From: Arenibacterium halophilum
GTDB taxonomy: Bacteria > Pseudomonadota > Alphaproteobacteria > Rhodobacterales > Rhodobacteraceae
Direction: 5' to 3'
Assembly: GCF_005938225.1 (NCBI RefSeq)
Contig: NZ_VCPC01000002.1
Coordinates: 806,001 to 870,000 of the forward strand
Length of the DNA stretch: 64,000 nucleotides
The position numbers were made by a program, and so were the translations under genes. Positions within the stretch are counted from its first letter, which is position 1. Each line of letters opens with the position of its first letter. This document shows positions 9,817 through 18,179 of the stretch, piece after piece. The notes under the pieces were generated by a model, which was given only the letters and a program-made list of their open reading frames with translations, was not told where the DNA came from and made no database searches.

Positions 9817-9824
9817 GCGCATTG

Positions 9825-9843
9825 GCGGGGCCCTTGGCCCCGC
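9825..9843 (+). terminator. GC hairpin after rpoD
   Basis: GCGGGGCC (9825-9832), loop ctt, GGCCCCGC (9836-9843): a perfect 8-bp stem 8 nt after the rpoD stop. No T-run follows. Confidence 0.55.
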
Positions 9844-9937
9844 TGCTAGCGGCTATGTGATCCATGTCATATTGTCTTTGCGCGGCATCGCGATAGGTTT
9901 CATTGAGGGACGGGCCAGTTCAGGAAAGGCTCATCAG

Positions 9938-10348
9938 ATGAAACATATCCTTTTGCTTGCCGCGCTTGCGTCCGTGCCGTCATCAGCCTCGGCGTGGCGC
10001 GCGTTCAATAGCCATGATGTCTATCCGCTATCGGATGGCGTGTTCGAAGTGGTGTCCGAAGTTGGGTCGGGCGCGGCCGACTACTGGTGCGGCGCGGGCG
10101 ATTTCGCCTATCGCGGCGTTGGCGCTGCGGCGGCGCAGCGGGTTTATATCTGGCGCGCGATCGGCCCCAGCGTCACACGGCCCGGGCGTAAGGCGGTGCA
10201 GTTTTCATTAACCCCACCACCGGGTGCGGATACTGATCCTAAGCTGACACTGTCGGTGCGCGCAGTCGGGGATAACCTCCGCGCCGCAGCTGCGCAGCAA
10301 TACTGCTTTGGGAATGATCCAGAGGACGGGTTTCCCTATCGTCCGTAA
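9938..10348 (+). CDS. Secreted protein, tandem paralogue 1, unknown function
   Basis: 136 aa. The ATG at 9938 gives a clean signal peptide (MKHILLLAALASVPSSASA before WRAFNS); the frame is open further upstream but that extension has no such start. The mature part has VYPLSDGVFEVV, SGAADYWCGAGDFA, RVYIWRA, VQFSLTPPP and VGDNLRAAAAQQYC. Every one of these blocks recurs in the next gene. One conserved Cys lies in DYWC and one near the C-terminus (YC), suggesting a disulfide in the periplasm or outside the cell. I do not recognise the family. Confidence 0.75.
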   Translation: MKHILLLAALASVPSSASAWRAFNSHDVYPLSDGVFEVVSEVGSGAADYWCGAGDFAYRGVGAAAAQRVYIWRAIGPSVTRPGRKAVQFSLTPPPGADTDPKLTLSVRAVGDNLRAAAAQQYCFGNDPEDGFPYRP

Positions 10349-10368
10349 TAAATTCAAGAGAGGCCAGC

Positions 10369-10773
10369 ATGTTCAACGCTTTCCTTAAAGTCGCCGCCGT
10401 GGGGTTGGCCTGTGCGCCCGTCGCAGCATCGGCCTGGACCGCCGACAATCGGCTGGATGTGAACCCGCTGCCAAACGGTGATTTCGAAGTCATAGGTGAC
10501 CCGGGTTCAGGCGGCTCGGACTACTGGTGCGCGGCAGGCGATTACGCAATGGTTGTCCTTGGTGCCCAAGGCACGGATCGCGTGTACATCACCCGTGGGC
10601 GCGGCACACCGGAAACCAGCAACCGCAAGTCTGGCGTCCAGTTTTCGCTGACTGCTCCTGCAACGGCGCCTCAGGGTCTGCAACTGTTCATGGATATGCG
10701 CCGCGTGGGCGACAATTTGGGCGTGACCTTTGCGCGGAACTACTGCCTTGATCGCAAGGTGCACGAATTCTGA
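10369..10773 (+). CDS. Secreted protein, tandem paralogue 2, unknown function
   Basis: 134 aa, starting 20 nt after its paralogue and preceded by an AGAGAGG-type ribosome site. Signal peptide MFNAFLKVAAVGLACAPVAASA, then WTADNR. It shares with the gene before it the blocks VNPLPNGDFEV, SGGSDYWCAAGDYA, RVYITRG, VQFSLTAP and VGDNLGVTFARNYC, including both cysteines and the aromatic DYWC motif. The two genes look like an old tandem duplication of a compact disulfide-bonded exported protein. Function unknown. Confidence 0.75.
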   Translation: MFNAFLKVAAVGLACAPVAASAWTADNRLDVNPLPNGDFEVIGDPGSGGSDYWCAAGDYAMVVLGAQGTDRVYITRGRGTPETSNRKSGVQFSLTAPATAPQGLQLFMDMRRVGDNLGVTFARNYCLDRKVHEF

Positions 10774-11220
10774 GTGCCCATGCGTATTGAGTCTGACCAG
10801 ACCGAGCTGGAAATCGCCACCCGTGGCCCCGGCCTGTACGAGTTCACCGATCATGTTACGCGATGGTTGTCTTCGCAGCCGGGCCAAGGGCGCGGGGGTC
10901 TGTTGACCGTATTCGTGCGTCACACGTCCTGTTCGCTGCTGATACAGGAAAATGCGGATCCTGACGTGCAGCGTGATCTGCTGGCGTGGCTGAAACGGTT
11001 CGTGCCGTCTGCCGACGACCCTTCGCTGGGGTATCTCCGTCATCGCGCGGAAGGCCCGGATGACATGCCTGCCCATATCAAGGCCGCCGTCCTGCCGGTG
11101 TCTCTTTCGATTCCCGTCGCGCAGGGGCGGATGGTTCTGGGCACGTGGCAGGGCATTTACCTGTTCGAACATCGCGATCACCCGCACCGCCGCCGGGTTT
11201 TCCTGCATCTGTCTGGCTGA
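10774..11220 (+). CDS. YjbQ-family protein (secondary thiamine-phosphate synthase-like)
   Basis: 148 aa from GTG 10774, directly after the preceding TGA; ATG 10780 is an equally possible start two codons later. The core LTVFVRHTSCSLLIQENADPDVQRDL and the C-terminal GTWQGIYLFEHRDHPHRR match the UPF0047/YjbQ family, small trimeric proteins with conserved His residues. Some members show weak thiamine-phosphate synthase activity, but the physiological role is unsettled. The thiamine gene thiD lies about 20 kb away and is not linked. Confidence 0.85.
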   Translation: MPMRIESDQTELEIATRGPGLYEFTDHVTRWLSSQPGQGRGGLLTVFVRHTSCSLLIQENADPDVQRDLLAWLKRFVPSADDPSLGYLRHRAEGPDDMPAHIKAAVLPVSLSIPVAQGRMVLGTWQGIYLFEHRDHPHRRRVFLHLSG

Positions 11221-11331
11221 GCGACCAAAAGCGTGGCTTTTTCCCCACCGCATGTAGTGGCGACCAAAAGGCACTACACAAGCGTTTTGCGCCGTCCTAT
11301 AGTCGCTGTGGATAAAGGGGGGCGAACCCCC
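11221..11331 (+). promoter_or_regulatory. Structured leader/promoter region of nrdR
   Basis: Contains an 11-bp direct repeat GCGACCAAAAG (11221-11231 and 11260-11270), an inverted repeat TGTAGTG/CACTACA (11253-11259 and 11272-11278) and a GGGGG-cgaa-CCCCC hairpin (11318-11331). TATAGT at 11298-11303 could serve as a -10 element. The second copy of the direct repeat sits in the loop of the inverted repeat. I see no convincing NrdR box. Confidence 0.4.
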
Positions 11332-11360
11332 ACGAGCGGGATAATTCAAGGGGGATCGCC

Positions 11361-11828
11361 ATGCGCTGTCCGTTTTGCGGAAACATCGACACTCAGGTCA
11401 AAGACAGTCGCCCGGCCGAGGATCACGTGTCGATTCGTCGGCGCCGGTTCTGTCCGGCCTGTGGCGGGCGATTCACCACCTATGAACGCGTGCAGCTGCG
11501 CGATCTGGTCGTGATCAAATCCAGTGGCAAGCGCGAGGATTTCGACCGGGACAAGCTGGAGCGCTCGATCCGCATTTCGATGCAGAAACGCCCGATTGAA
11601 CCGGAACGCATCGACCAGATGATCTCGGGCATCGTGCGCCGGCTGGAAAGCATGGGCGAAACCGATATCCCCAGCCACAAGATTGGCGAGATCGTGATGG
11701 AGGCGCTGGCCCGGATCGACACGGTTGCCTACGTGCGCTTTGCCAGCGTTTACAAGAACTTCCAGGCTGCTGACGATTTCGAAGATTTCGTGCACGAGCT
11801 GCGCCCGCCCAGCCCGACGGAAGAGTGA
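11361..11828 (+). CDS. nrdR: Transcriptional repressor NrdR
   Basis: 155 aa. Nucleotide-sensing repressor of ribonucleotide reductase genes. N-terminal zinc ribbon (MRCPFCG and [17 protein letters not shown], four Cys) followed by an ATP-cone domain ([20 protein letters not shown] onward). The length is standard. Its TGA overlaps the GTG start of ribD, the common alphaproteobacterial nrdR-ribD arrangement. It is first gene of the rib cluster. Confidence 0.96.
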   Translation: MRCPFCGNIDTQVKDSRPAEDHVSIRRRRFCPACGGRFTTYERVQLRDLVVIKSSGKREDFDRDKLERSIRISMQKRPIEPERIDQMISGIVRRLESMGETDIPSHKIGEIVMEALARIDTVAYVRFASVYKNFQAADDFEDFVHELRPPSPTEE

Positions 11829-12925
11829 GCGCGCAAGACACACGGTTCATGGCCCTTGCGCTGTCGCTGGGGCGCCGCGGGATGGGCCAATGCTGGCCCA
11901 ACCCGGCCGTGGGCTGCGTGATCGTTAAGGATGGCCGGATAGTCGGGCGCGGCTGGACCCAGCCGGGCGGTCGGCCCCACGCGGAAACCGAAGCACTGGC
12001 GCAGGCCGGGGCATTGGCGCGTGGCGCTACGGCCTATGTCACGCTGGAGCCTTGCGCCCATCACGGCAAGACTCCGCCCTGCGCTGACGCGCTGATTTCG
12101 GCCGGTATCGCCCGCGTTGTGGCCCCGATCGAAGACAGCGATACCCGCGTGTCCGGGCAGGGATTTGCCCGCCTGCGCGAGGCCGGGGTGACGGTGAAAA
12201 CCGGCGTTCTGGCCGATCAGGCCGCGCGCGATCATGCTGGCTTTCTGCAACGCTGCGAAGTGGGGCGGCCCTTCGTCACCCTGAAACTGGCCAGCAGCTT
12301 TGACGGCCGTATCGCCACCGCTACGGGACAAAGCCAGTGGATCACCGGGCCCGAAGCGCGGCGCTTTGTGCACGGGATGCGCATGCGCCACGATGCGGTG
12401 ATGGTGGGGGCAGGCACCGCGCGGGCCGACGACCCGTCGCTGACAGTGCGCGACATGGGCGTGTCCCGGCAGCCGGTGCGCGTGGTCGTGTCGCGCCGGT
12501 TGGAATTGCCGCTGATCGGCACGCTGGCGCGCACGGCGAAAGACGTGCCCGTCTGGCTGTGCCACGGGGCTGATGTGGATGCGAAACGGCGCGAGACGTG
12601 GCAAGGCCTTGGCGCGCGGATGTTTTCCTGTGGTCTCTCGGGGGCGCAGCTGGATCCGGCCGATGTGTTGTTTCACTTGGGGCAGGCCGGTCTGACCCGG
12701 GTGTTCTGCGAAGGCGGCAGTGCGCTGGCGGCCTCGCTTCTGGCGGCTGATCTGGTGGACGAGCTGGTGGGCTTCAGCGCCGGGCTGGTGATCGGGGCCG
12801 AGGGCCTGCCCGCCATCGGGGCCATGGGGCTGGCCAACCTGTCCGAGGCCGCGCGGTTCGATCTGGTCGAGGTGCGTGATCTGGGCGGCGATGTGGTGCA
12901 CCGCTGGCGGCGGCGTCTGGCCTGA
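11825..12925 (+). CDS. ribD: Bifunctional riboflavin deaminase/reductase RibD
   Basis: 366 aa. Catalyses two consecutive riboflavin steps: deamination of the pyrimidine intermediate, then NADPH-dependent reduction of its ribose side chain. The N-terminal deaminase carries the zinc site HAETEAL and [17 protein letters not shown]; the C-terminal reductase begins at about residue 150 ([16 protein letters not shown]). The start is GTG 11825, coupled to nrdR. The gene ends against the convergent capsule gene, 3 nt away, so the rest of the riboflavin operon (from 17592) must be transcribed separately. Confidence 0.95.
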   Translation: MSAQDTRFMALALSLGRRGMGQCWPNPAVGCVIVKDGRIVGRGWTQPGGRPHAETEALAQAGALARGATAYVTLEPCAHHGKTPPCADALISAGIARVVAPIEDSDTRVSGQGFARLREAGVTVKTGVLADQAARDHAGFLQRCEVGRPFVTLKLASSFDGRIATATGQSQWITGPEARRFVHGMRMRHDAVMVGAGTARADDPSLTVRDMGVSRQPVRVVVSRRLELPLIGTLARTAKDVPVWLCHGADVDAKRRETWQGLGARMFSCGLSGAQLDPADVLFHLGQAGLTRVFCEGGSALAASLLAADLVDELVGFSAGLVIGAEGLPAIGAMGLANLSEAARFDLVEVRDLGGDVVHRWRRRLA

Positions 12926-12928
12926 GGC

Positions 12929-14914
12929 CTAGCGCCACAGGTGCGCCCAAGTGGCGAGCATTCCCTGTAGCTTTGACAGCCCACGCAGCATTGGCGGCTG
13001 GTGCGTGTGCCCAGCCGCAAGTCGCGCCACCGCCACTTCGACCGGGCAGGGCTGGCCTGTCACCGGGTCAAGGTAGCGCGGGTAATCGATCAGCGTCGCA
13101 TGAACCAGCCCGGCGAGTGTTGGCCGTGCCACGCGCCGCGTAGGCGGTTGTCCCAAGTCGCGCGTCAGCCCCCAGCCGGCATAAAACGGTGCGCCCAGCG
13201 TGGTGACAGGGATTTTGCGCAACAGCGCTTCAAATCCCATCAGCGAGGTAAGTGTGAACAGCTCGTCGCAGGCCTCGATCAGCGCAACTGGGTCGGCGTT
13301 GTCGGCGACCACATCGGCCAGATCGCGCGCGTCGATTGCACCGGGGCGCAGCCCGGCTTCGACGTCAGGGTGCGGTTTGTAAACAATCACAGCCGCAGGC
13401 CGCGCCGCACGTACGGCGCGCAGCAGGTCGGCGTTCGTACAAATGTCGCTTGCGCCGGTCAGGACCGAGGCATCGTTTTCCACCTGTCCCGGCACCAGCA
13501 CAAGGTGCTTGTCGGGAAGATCGGGCAGGGTGCCGCCAAGATTGTACTTGGTCAGGCGGCCCTTGGTCAGTGTTGCGATCAACCGCTCGGCGCGCATCAG
13601 TTGCGCGCCAGTCAGGCTGGCACGCCGGGCGATCCAATGTTCTAGATCGCTGGGGCGCGACGGATCGTAATAGATGCCCGCGCTGTCGGCCACCAGCGAC
13701 AACGGCGGCACAAGTTGCGCGCCCAGCCCGCGCGAGCGCAGGAACCCGTCCTCGACCCGCGTCACGCCCGGCTCGCTCGCCTGGCGTGCGCTGGACCAAG
13801 CCAAGCGGGCACGGCCCTGCACGGGCGAGTCACGAAAGATTACCCGTTTTTCGCGGCCAAAGAACCGTTGCATATGCGGGCGTTTCCACAGGCGGATGCC
13901 GTGCGCGACCCAGCCATGCCTGTCCTGCCGCCAGGCGCGCACCTGCGCGTCAAGATTGTCCAGAACAGTTTCGATTTCGCACAATGTATCGGTGAATGGG
14001 TCGTACCACGTGGGGTAGAGGATCATCGCGGCGGCGAACAGCTGGGCGGTGGTCAATTGTCTTTCGCGGCGCGGCACCGGGGTTTCATCCTGCGTGCGGC
14101 CCCAACCGACATAGAACGGCTGGCCAAACACACGCGGGCGATGCCCGGCCAGGATCGCTTCGAACCCCAGATGAGACGATACGGTGTAAACGCCCACTGC
14201 GCCTTCCAGCAGGGTCCAGGGGCTGATGTTGGATTCGTCCAGCGAGATACGGCGGTTGGTATCGGCCTCGGAGAAATAGCCGGGCCGATACCCGTTCCGC
14301 GTTTCCGGGTGGGTCTTGATGACGATGCGGGCGCCGGGGTGTTCTTCCTGCGCAAACACCAGCATTTCGCGGAACAGCGCGTCATTGCCGCCGCTGGCGC
14401 GGACCGAGGCATCGTCGCGCGTCTGATCGACCACCAGCACATAGCCGGGTTCGGGCGGCGTCGCGGTGGGATCGGTAGCGCTGTATTTGCTCAGATGCCC
14501 CTCGCGCATCCGGGCGATGGCGTCGCGGGCGCGGTTCAGCAGGGCGGTATCGTCCAGCGGCGCAGTCGCCAGCAGGGTTTCCAGATCGCTGGGCGTGGCC
14601 GGGTCGAAATGCACGCCGGACCGGTCAAGGCACAGGCCCATCGGCGGCTCGCCCGTGCGGCCCGGATGCAACGAGCGCAGAAACGCATCCTCGACCCGGA
14701 GCAGGGGCGCGCCTATGCGTTCGGCAACGGCACGGCCCCGGTGGGCGGTCGGGCTGTTGCCCCAGATCGCCACGGCATCGCCATCACCCGGCCGGCCCAG
14801 CCGCACGTCGTACCCGGCAAGGTGCAGGATGCGGCGCAGCCGCCGCTGCATCACGAACCCGCCGTTGTAGACAAGGACCCGCTGGCGCGGGCCGTCTGCC
14901 CCGGCGGGGATCAT
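12929..14914 (-). CDS. Capsule polysaccharide protein, KpsC-like (Kdo transferase family)
   Basis: 661 aa with two homologous halves. Each has a VEDxFLRS motif (VEDAFLRSLHPGR near residue 90, VEDGFLRSRGLGA near 390) and later a ...SHLGFEAIL or SLMGFEALL segment followed by PFYVGWG or PFYAGWG. This tandem layout is that of KpsC, whose two domains build the beta-Kdo linker on the capsule lipid anchor. Its start is 1 nt from the stop of the upstream export lipoprotein gene, so the two are tightly coupled. Cytoplasmic, membrane-associated. Confidence 0.85.
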   Translation of the reverse strand: MIPAGADGPRQRVLVYNGGFVMQRRLRRILHLAGYDVRLGRPGDGDAVAIWGNSPTAHRGRAVAERIGAPLLRVEDAFLRSLHPGRTGEPPMGLCLDRSGVHFDPATPSDLETLLATAPLDDTALLNRARDAIARMREGHLSKYSATDPTATPPEPGYVLVVDQTRDDASVRASGGNDALFREMLVFAQEEHPGARIVIKTHPETRNGYRPGYFSEADTNRRISLDESNISPWTLLEGAVGVYTVSSHLGFEAILAGHRPRVFGQPFYVGWGRTQDETPVPRRERQLTTAQLFAAAMILYPTWYDPFTDTLCEIETVLDNLDAQVRAWRQDRHGWVAHGIRLWKRPHMQRFFGREKRVIFRDSPVQGRARLAWSSARQASEPGVTRVEDGFLRSRGLGAQLVPPLSLVADSAGIYYDPSRPSDLEHWIARRASLTGAQLMRAERLIATLTKGRLTKYNLGGTLPDLPDKHLVLVPGQVENDASVLTGASDICTNADLLRAVRAARPAAVIVYKPHPDVEAGLRPGAIDARDLADVVADNADPVALIEACDELFTLTSLMGFEALLRKIPVTTLGAPFYAGWGLTRDLGQPPTRRVARPTLAGLVHATLIDYPRYLDPVTGQPCPVEVAVARLAAGHTHQPPMLRGLSKLQGMLATWAHLWR

Positions 14915-14915
14915 A

Positions 14916-16049
14916 CTAGCCGCCTGTCAGGGTTTGCACATCCGCCACCGGCGTGATCGCGCCCAGAACCAGTGAAATCGTCTTGGTCCACTGGGCATAG
15001 GGGGCCTCGGTCACGTAGAGCGTGTCATCGTCGCGGATCACGAAGTCGCGGGCCAGGAACAGCCCGTTGGGCTCTTTCAGGTTCAGCACATAAATCAGCC
15101 GCTGCGCGCCTTGCAGATCGGTTCGGCCCAGAACCTGATTGGCGATCTCGGCCGGTTCGTTGCGGAAGACGAACACGCCGGTCGGGTCGGAACTGGTGGC
15201 GACCAGCCCGCCGACTTGCGCGATGGCCTCCAGCGCCGAGAGGTTCTGCGATTCAAATGGCACGCGGGCCTGCTGGCTCATCGCGCCAAGGGCGGTGAAC
15301 GAGCGTGTGTCTTCCTCGACCAGAATGCGGTCGCCCGCGCGCAGGGCGATGTCCAGCGCCGGGTTGTCGTAAAGGTCCTGGAACCAGACCTTGCCGCGAT
15401 GGCCGCCCCGGATCACGGTGATCTGGGCGATCTCGGGTTCGATCGTCACGCCGCCCGCCTTGGCCAGCATCGCCGAGAGCGTGCGCGTCGGCCGCTCGAT
15501 CGGATAGACGCCCTGACCGCCGACCGCACCCACCAGCGACACGGTCGAGCCGTCCCCGGCGACACGGCGCACCTCGACCTGCGGGTCGGGGGTCTGATCG
15601 TCCAGGCGCGAGGTGATGAGCTCGCGCAGCTGGTTTGGCGTGTTCCCGGCGGCGCGCACACGGCCTGCGTAGGGCACAAAGATGAACCCGGCGCTGTCGA
15701 CCTGCACCTCTTCCAGAACGGTGGAATTGCCGGTCTGCCCGGCCAGCAGCCCGTCTTGCACGTTTTCCCAGATGGTCAGCCCCAGCACGTCGCCGGGGCG
15801 GATGGTGTCGGATGTCAGCTGGGCCGCGTTCACGAAGCCCGAGGAAAAACCAAGCGCGGGCACCACGGCGGTGGCGCGGGTCACGCGGTCGTTGACGGCA
15901 ACCACGAATGCATCGCCTTCGCGCTGTACCGACCCCGAGAAGATTTGCCGCTTGTTCGGGCCCAGCTGCGGCAGGCCGCAACCCGCCACAATGCCCAGAA
16001 TCGCCAAAGCCGCGACGGGGCTGGCCCATCGGCTGGTAAGGGGTTTCAC
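14916..16049 (-). CDS. Polysaccharide export lipoprotein (Wza/KpsD-like)
   Basis: 377 aa. The N-terminus ends in ILGIVAGCGLPQL, a lipobox, so it should be an outer-membrane lipoprotein. The polysaccharide-export motif IRPGDVLGLTIWENVQDG (about residue 82) is followed by SLBB-like repeats (VSLVGAVGGQGVYPI; LSALEAIAQVGGL). Proteins of this family form the outer-membrane channel for capsule or exopolysaccharide. It lies between kpsC-like and kpsS-like genes. I see no KpsMT transporter in this window. Confidence 0.87.
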   Translation of the reverse strand: MKPLTSRWASPVAALAILGIVAGCGLPQLGPNKRQIFSGSVQREGDAFVVAVNDRVTRATAVVPALGFSSGFVNAAQLTSDTIRPGDVLGLTIWENVQDGLLAGQTGNSTVLEEVQVDSAGFIFVPYAGRVRAAGNTPNQLRELITSRLDDQTPDPQVEVRRVAGDGSTVSLVGAVGGQGVYPIERPTRTLSAMLAKAGGVTIEPEIAQITVIRGGHRGKVWFQDLYDNPALDIALRAGDRILVEEDTRSFTALGAMSQQARVPFESQNLSALEAIAQVGGLVATSSDPTGVFVFRNEPAEIANQVLGRTDLQGAQRLIYVLNLKEPNGLFLARDFVIRDDDTLYVTEAPYAQWTKTISLVLGAITPVADVQTLTGG

Positions 16050-16135
16050 TGCTCGGTCTCCTCGACCCGTTATTGTTCTGCCGTCTTTTTCCGGTGAATC
16101 TAGCGGGGTTTGCGCGGAAAATCCAGCGAAACGAA

Positions 16136-17437
16136 TCAGCTGGCCCGGTCGATCAGCCGCAACTGTTGCCGCGGCGCCGCTGCGCCCGATTTCAGCGCGT
16201 CATACGGATCGGTCGGGGCCAGCATCATATCGACGGCCAGCCGGAGCAGTTGCCGGCGCCCCTTGGCCGAGTAGAACCCGCCCGGAACCTGACTGGTTTC
16301 CAGCAGGAAGCGGCGAAAATCCTTGTAGGCGCGGCTGTCTGGCCGTGGCGCACCGGCAAAGAAGTCGGCAAGCGGCAGGTCGCTGACGAATTCCGGCTTG
16401 GCATAGACCGCGCGGCCAAACACCTTCAGCGGAATGCCGCGCCACAGCACCTGCTGACCGGCGGTGGAATTCACCGTCACCGCGCTGCGGGCGTCGTTCA
16501 GCAGCGTGGCCAGCTTGCCGCCGCGCACGTAATGCACCCGGCCCAGCAAGCCGTGTTGCCGCGCCAAGCGGCGCACGGTGGCGGGCAGGGGCGCGCGCCC
16601 GTCCTCCAGCGGATGGGCCTTGATGACAAGGTGATGATGGCGCGGAGCACCGCTGGCAAAACCCTGGAACACCTCGGCCAGGAAATCTGTCATCGAGGGA
16701 AACGGCGAATGTTCCCTGAACGAGGCGTCGTGTTCCAGTTGCAGCAGCGCAAGGTGATAGGGAAAGCCGCCGCGCCGGATACGCCAAGTGGCGATGCGCC
16801 GGTCCAGCGCGTGAAACGGCATCAGTAGCAGCCGTTTCAGATGCAGGCGGAATTCCTGCTTCACGGACAGCTCGCGATGCGGGCGAAAGTTTCGGAACCG
16901 TCCGTTTCGAAACATCACGAACCAATGATACAGCGCGCCATAAAACACGTGGTGGCGCATGTCGCCCCAATGCGACGGCGGCAGCGGGGTATCCAGATCG
17001 CATCGCTCCATCGCCGCTTGCATCTGGGTCAGTGTCATCTCCATCAGCCGCGAGTGCCCGTTCGATCCGCCGCGTTCATAGGTCACCCAATAGGGGCGCA
17101 GGTATCCTTCCTCGAACACATGCACCGTCAGCCCCCGGGCGCGGGCCAACGCCACCGCCTGCGCGTGAATGGGGCGCGTGTCGCCGTATAACACGATGTC
17201 GGTAACGCCGTGGGTCTCCAGCATATCGGCCAGCCGGTCGGGCCAGAGTTCGGGCGCATCCTCATAGGGCAGGAATGTTGCGCGAGCAGGCCAGAACGCC
17301 GCATCGCCCGCGTTGAACCCGACACGCCAGACCCGCGCGCCCGCCCGCACCAGCATCCGCCCCAGCGCGCCGAAGAACGGCCCGTGCGGCCCCTGAAGAA
17401 ACAGGAACACCCGCTGGTCGATTGCATCTGGCGTCAT
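16136..17437 (-). CDS. Capsule polysaccharide protein, KpsS-like
   Basis: 433 aa. The FLQGPHGPFFGALG start, HVFEEGYLRPYWVTYE (about 128-143), VIKAHPLEDGR and TVNSTAGQQVLWRG motifs match KpsS, which adds the first Kdo to the phosphatidylglycerol anchor of group-2-type capsules. It is first gene of the minus-strand capsule block; an 86-nt gap separates it from the lipoprotein gene. Its promoter must lie in the 154-nt gap shared with divergent ribE. Confidence 0.83.
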   Translation of the reverse strand: MTPDAIDQRVFLFLQGPHGPFFGALGRMLVRAGARVWRVGFNAGDAAFWPARATFLPYEDAPELWPDRLADMLETHGVTDIVLYGDTRPIHAQAVALARARGLTVHVFEEGYLRPYWVTYERGGSNGHSRLMEMTLTQMQAAMERCDLDTPLPPSHWGDMRHHVFYGALYHWFVMFRNGRFRNFRPHRELSVKQEFRLHLKRLLLMPFHALDRRIATWRIRRGGFPYHLALLQLEHDASFREHSPFPSMTDFLAEVFQGFASGAPRHHHLVIKAHPLEDGRAPLPATVRRLARQHGLLGRVHYVRGGKLATLLNDARSAVTVNSTAGQQVLWRGIPLKVFGRAVYAKPEFVSDLPLADFFAGAPRPDSRAYKDFRRFLLETSQVPGGFYSAKGRRQLLRLAVDMMLAPTDPYDALKSGAAAPRQQLRLIDRAS

Positions 17438-17513
17438 GCGCCGATCCTTCTGCCCGTCGTGCCGTGTTGCCCTGTGCCGGGCAATCTGGACGAACTATGG
17501 CCCCGTGCGGACC

Positions 17514-17540
17514 GTGGGGCAAGCGCCGGGGCTTGCCCAC
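17514..17540. other. Hairpin in the kpsS/ribE divergent promoter region
   Basis: GTGGGGCAAGC (17514-17524), loop gccggg, GCTTGCCCAC (17531-17540): a 10-bp stem with one bulged G. It lies 51 nt upstream of the ribE ATG and 76 nt upstream of kpsS. It could be a leader structure of either gene or an operator. It does not resemble the FMN riboswitch. Confidence 0.35.
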
Positions 17541-17591
17541 GCCGAACGGGGTGGTTACCTCTGTGACGGAAAAGCATTAAGGAGCGGTTGC

Positions 17592-18179
17592 ATGTTTACC
17601 GGGATCATCACCGATGTGGGCCGGATCGCGGCGCTGGAACAGCAGGGCGATCTGCGGGCGCGCATCGAAACCGCATATGACACATCCGGCATCGACATCG
17701 GCGCGTCGATCGCGTCGGACGGGGTGTGCCTGACGGTGATCGACCTTGGGCCGAACTGGTATGACGTTCAGATCAGCGCGGAAACCGTGTCGAAAACCAA
17801 CATCGGCGCCTGGGCCGTGGGCAGCCGCGTGAATCTGGAACGCGCGCTGCGCGTGGGGGACGAGCTGGGCGGCCATATCGTGTCGGGCCATGTCGATGGC
17901 GTGGCCGAGGTGATCGCCGTGACGCCCGAGGGCGACAGCACCCGCATCATCCTGCGCGCGCCCGATGCGCTGGCGCGCTTCATCGCGGCCAAGGGATCGG
18001 TCGCGCTGAACGGCACCTCGCTTACGGTGAACGATGTGGCGGGAACCGAATTCGGCATCAACGTTATTCCCCACACGCAGGCTGAAACCACATGGGGCGG
18101 GGTCACGGTGGGCGACCGCGTGAACCTGGAAATCGACACGCTGGCGCGCTATGTCGCCCGGCTGGCAGAGGTGGCGTGA
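17592..18179 (+). CDS. ribE: Riboflavin synthase, alpha chain
   Basis: 195 aa. Dismutates two 6,7-dimethyl-8-ribityllumazine to riboflavin. Two tandem lumazine-binding barrels: MFTGIITDVG opens the first and GHIVSGHVDG opens the second (about residue 95). The ATG at 17592 follows AAGGAGCGG; the frame is open to 17436 but MFTGII is the family's invariant start. Its TGA overlaps the next ATG (ATGA at 18179). Confidence 0.95.
   Translation: MFTGIITDVGRIAALEQQGDLRARIETAYDTSGIDIGASIASDGVCLTVIDLGPNWYDVQISAETVSKTNIGAWAVGSRVNLERALRVGDELGGHIVSGHVDGVAEVIAVTPEGDSTRIILRAPDALARFIAAKGSVALNGTSLTVNDVAGTEFGINVIPHTQAETTWGGVTVGDRVNLEIDTLARYVARLAEVA

Noticed and set aside
8338-9822. 494-aa open frame antisense to rpoD
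   Set aside because: Same GC-driven effect on the opposite strand of a certain gene; no recognisable protein.
17438-17591. FMN riboswitch before ribE
   Set aside because: I looked for the conserved RFN blocks (GGGGCAGGGTGAAATTCCC and partners) and found none; only a simple bulged hairpin is present.
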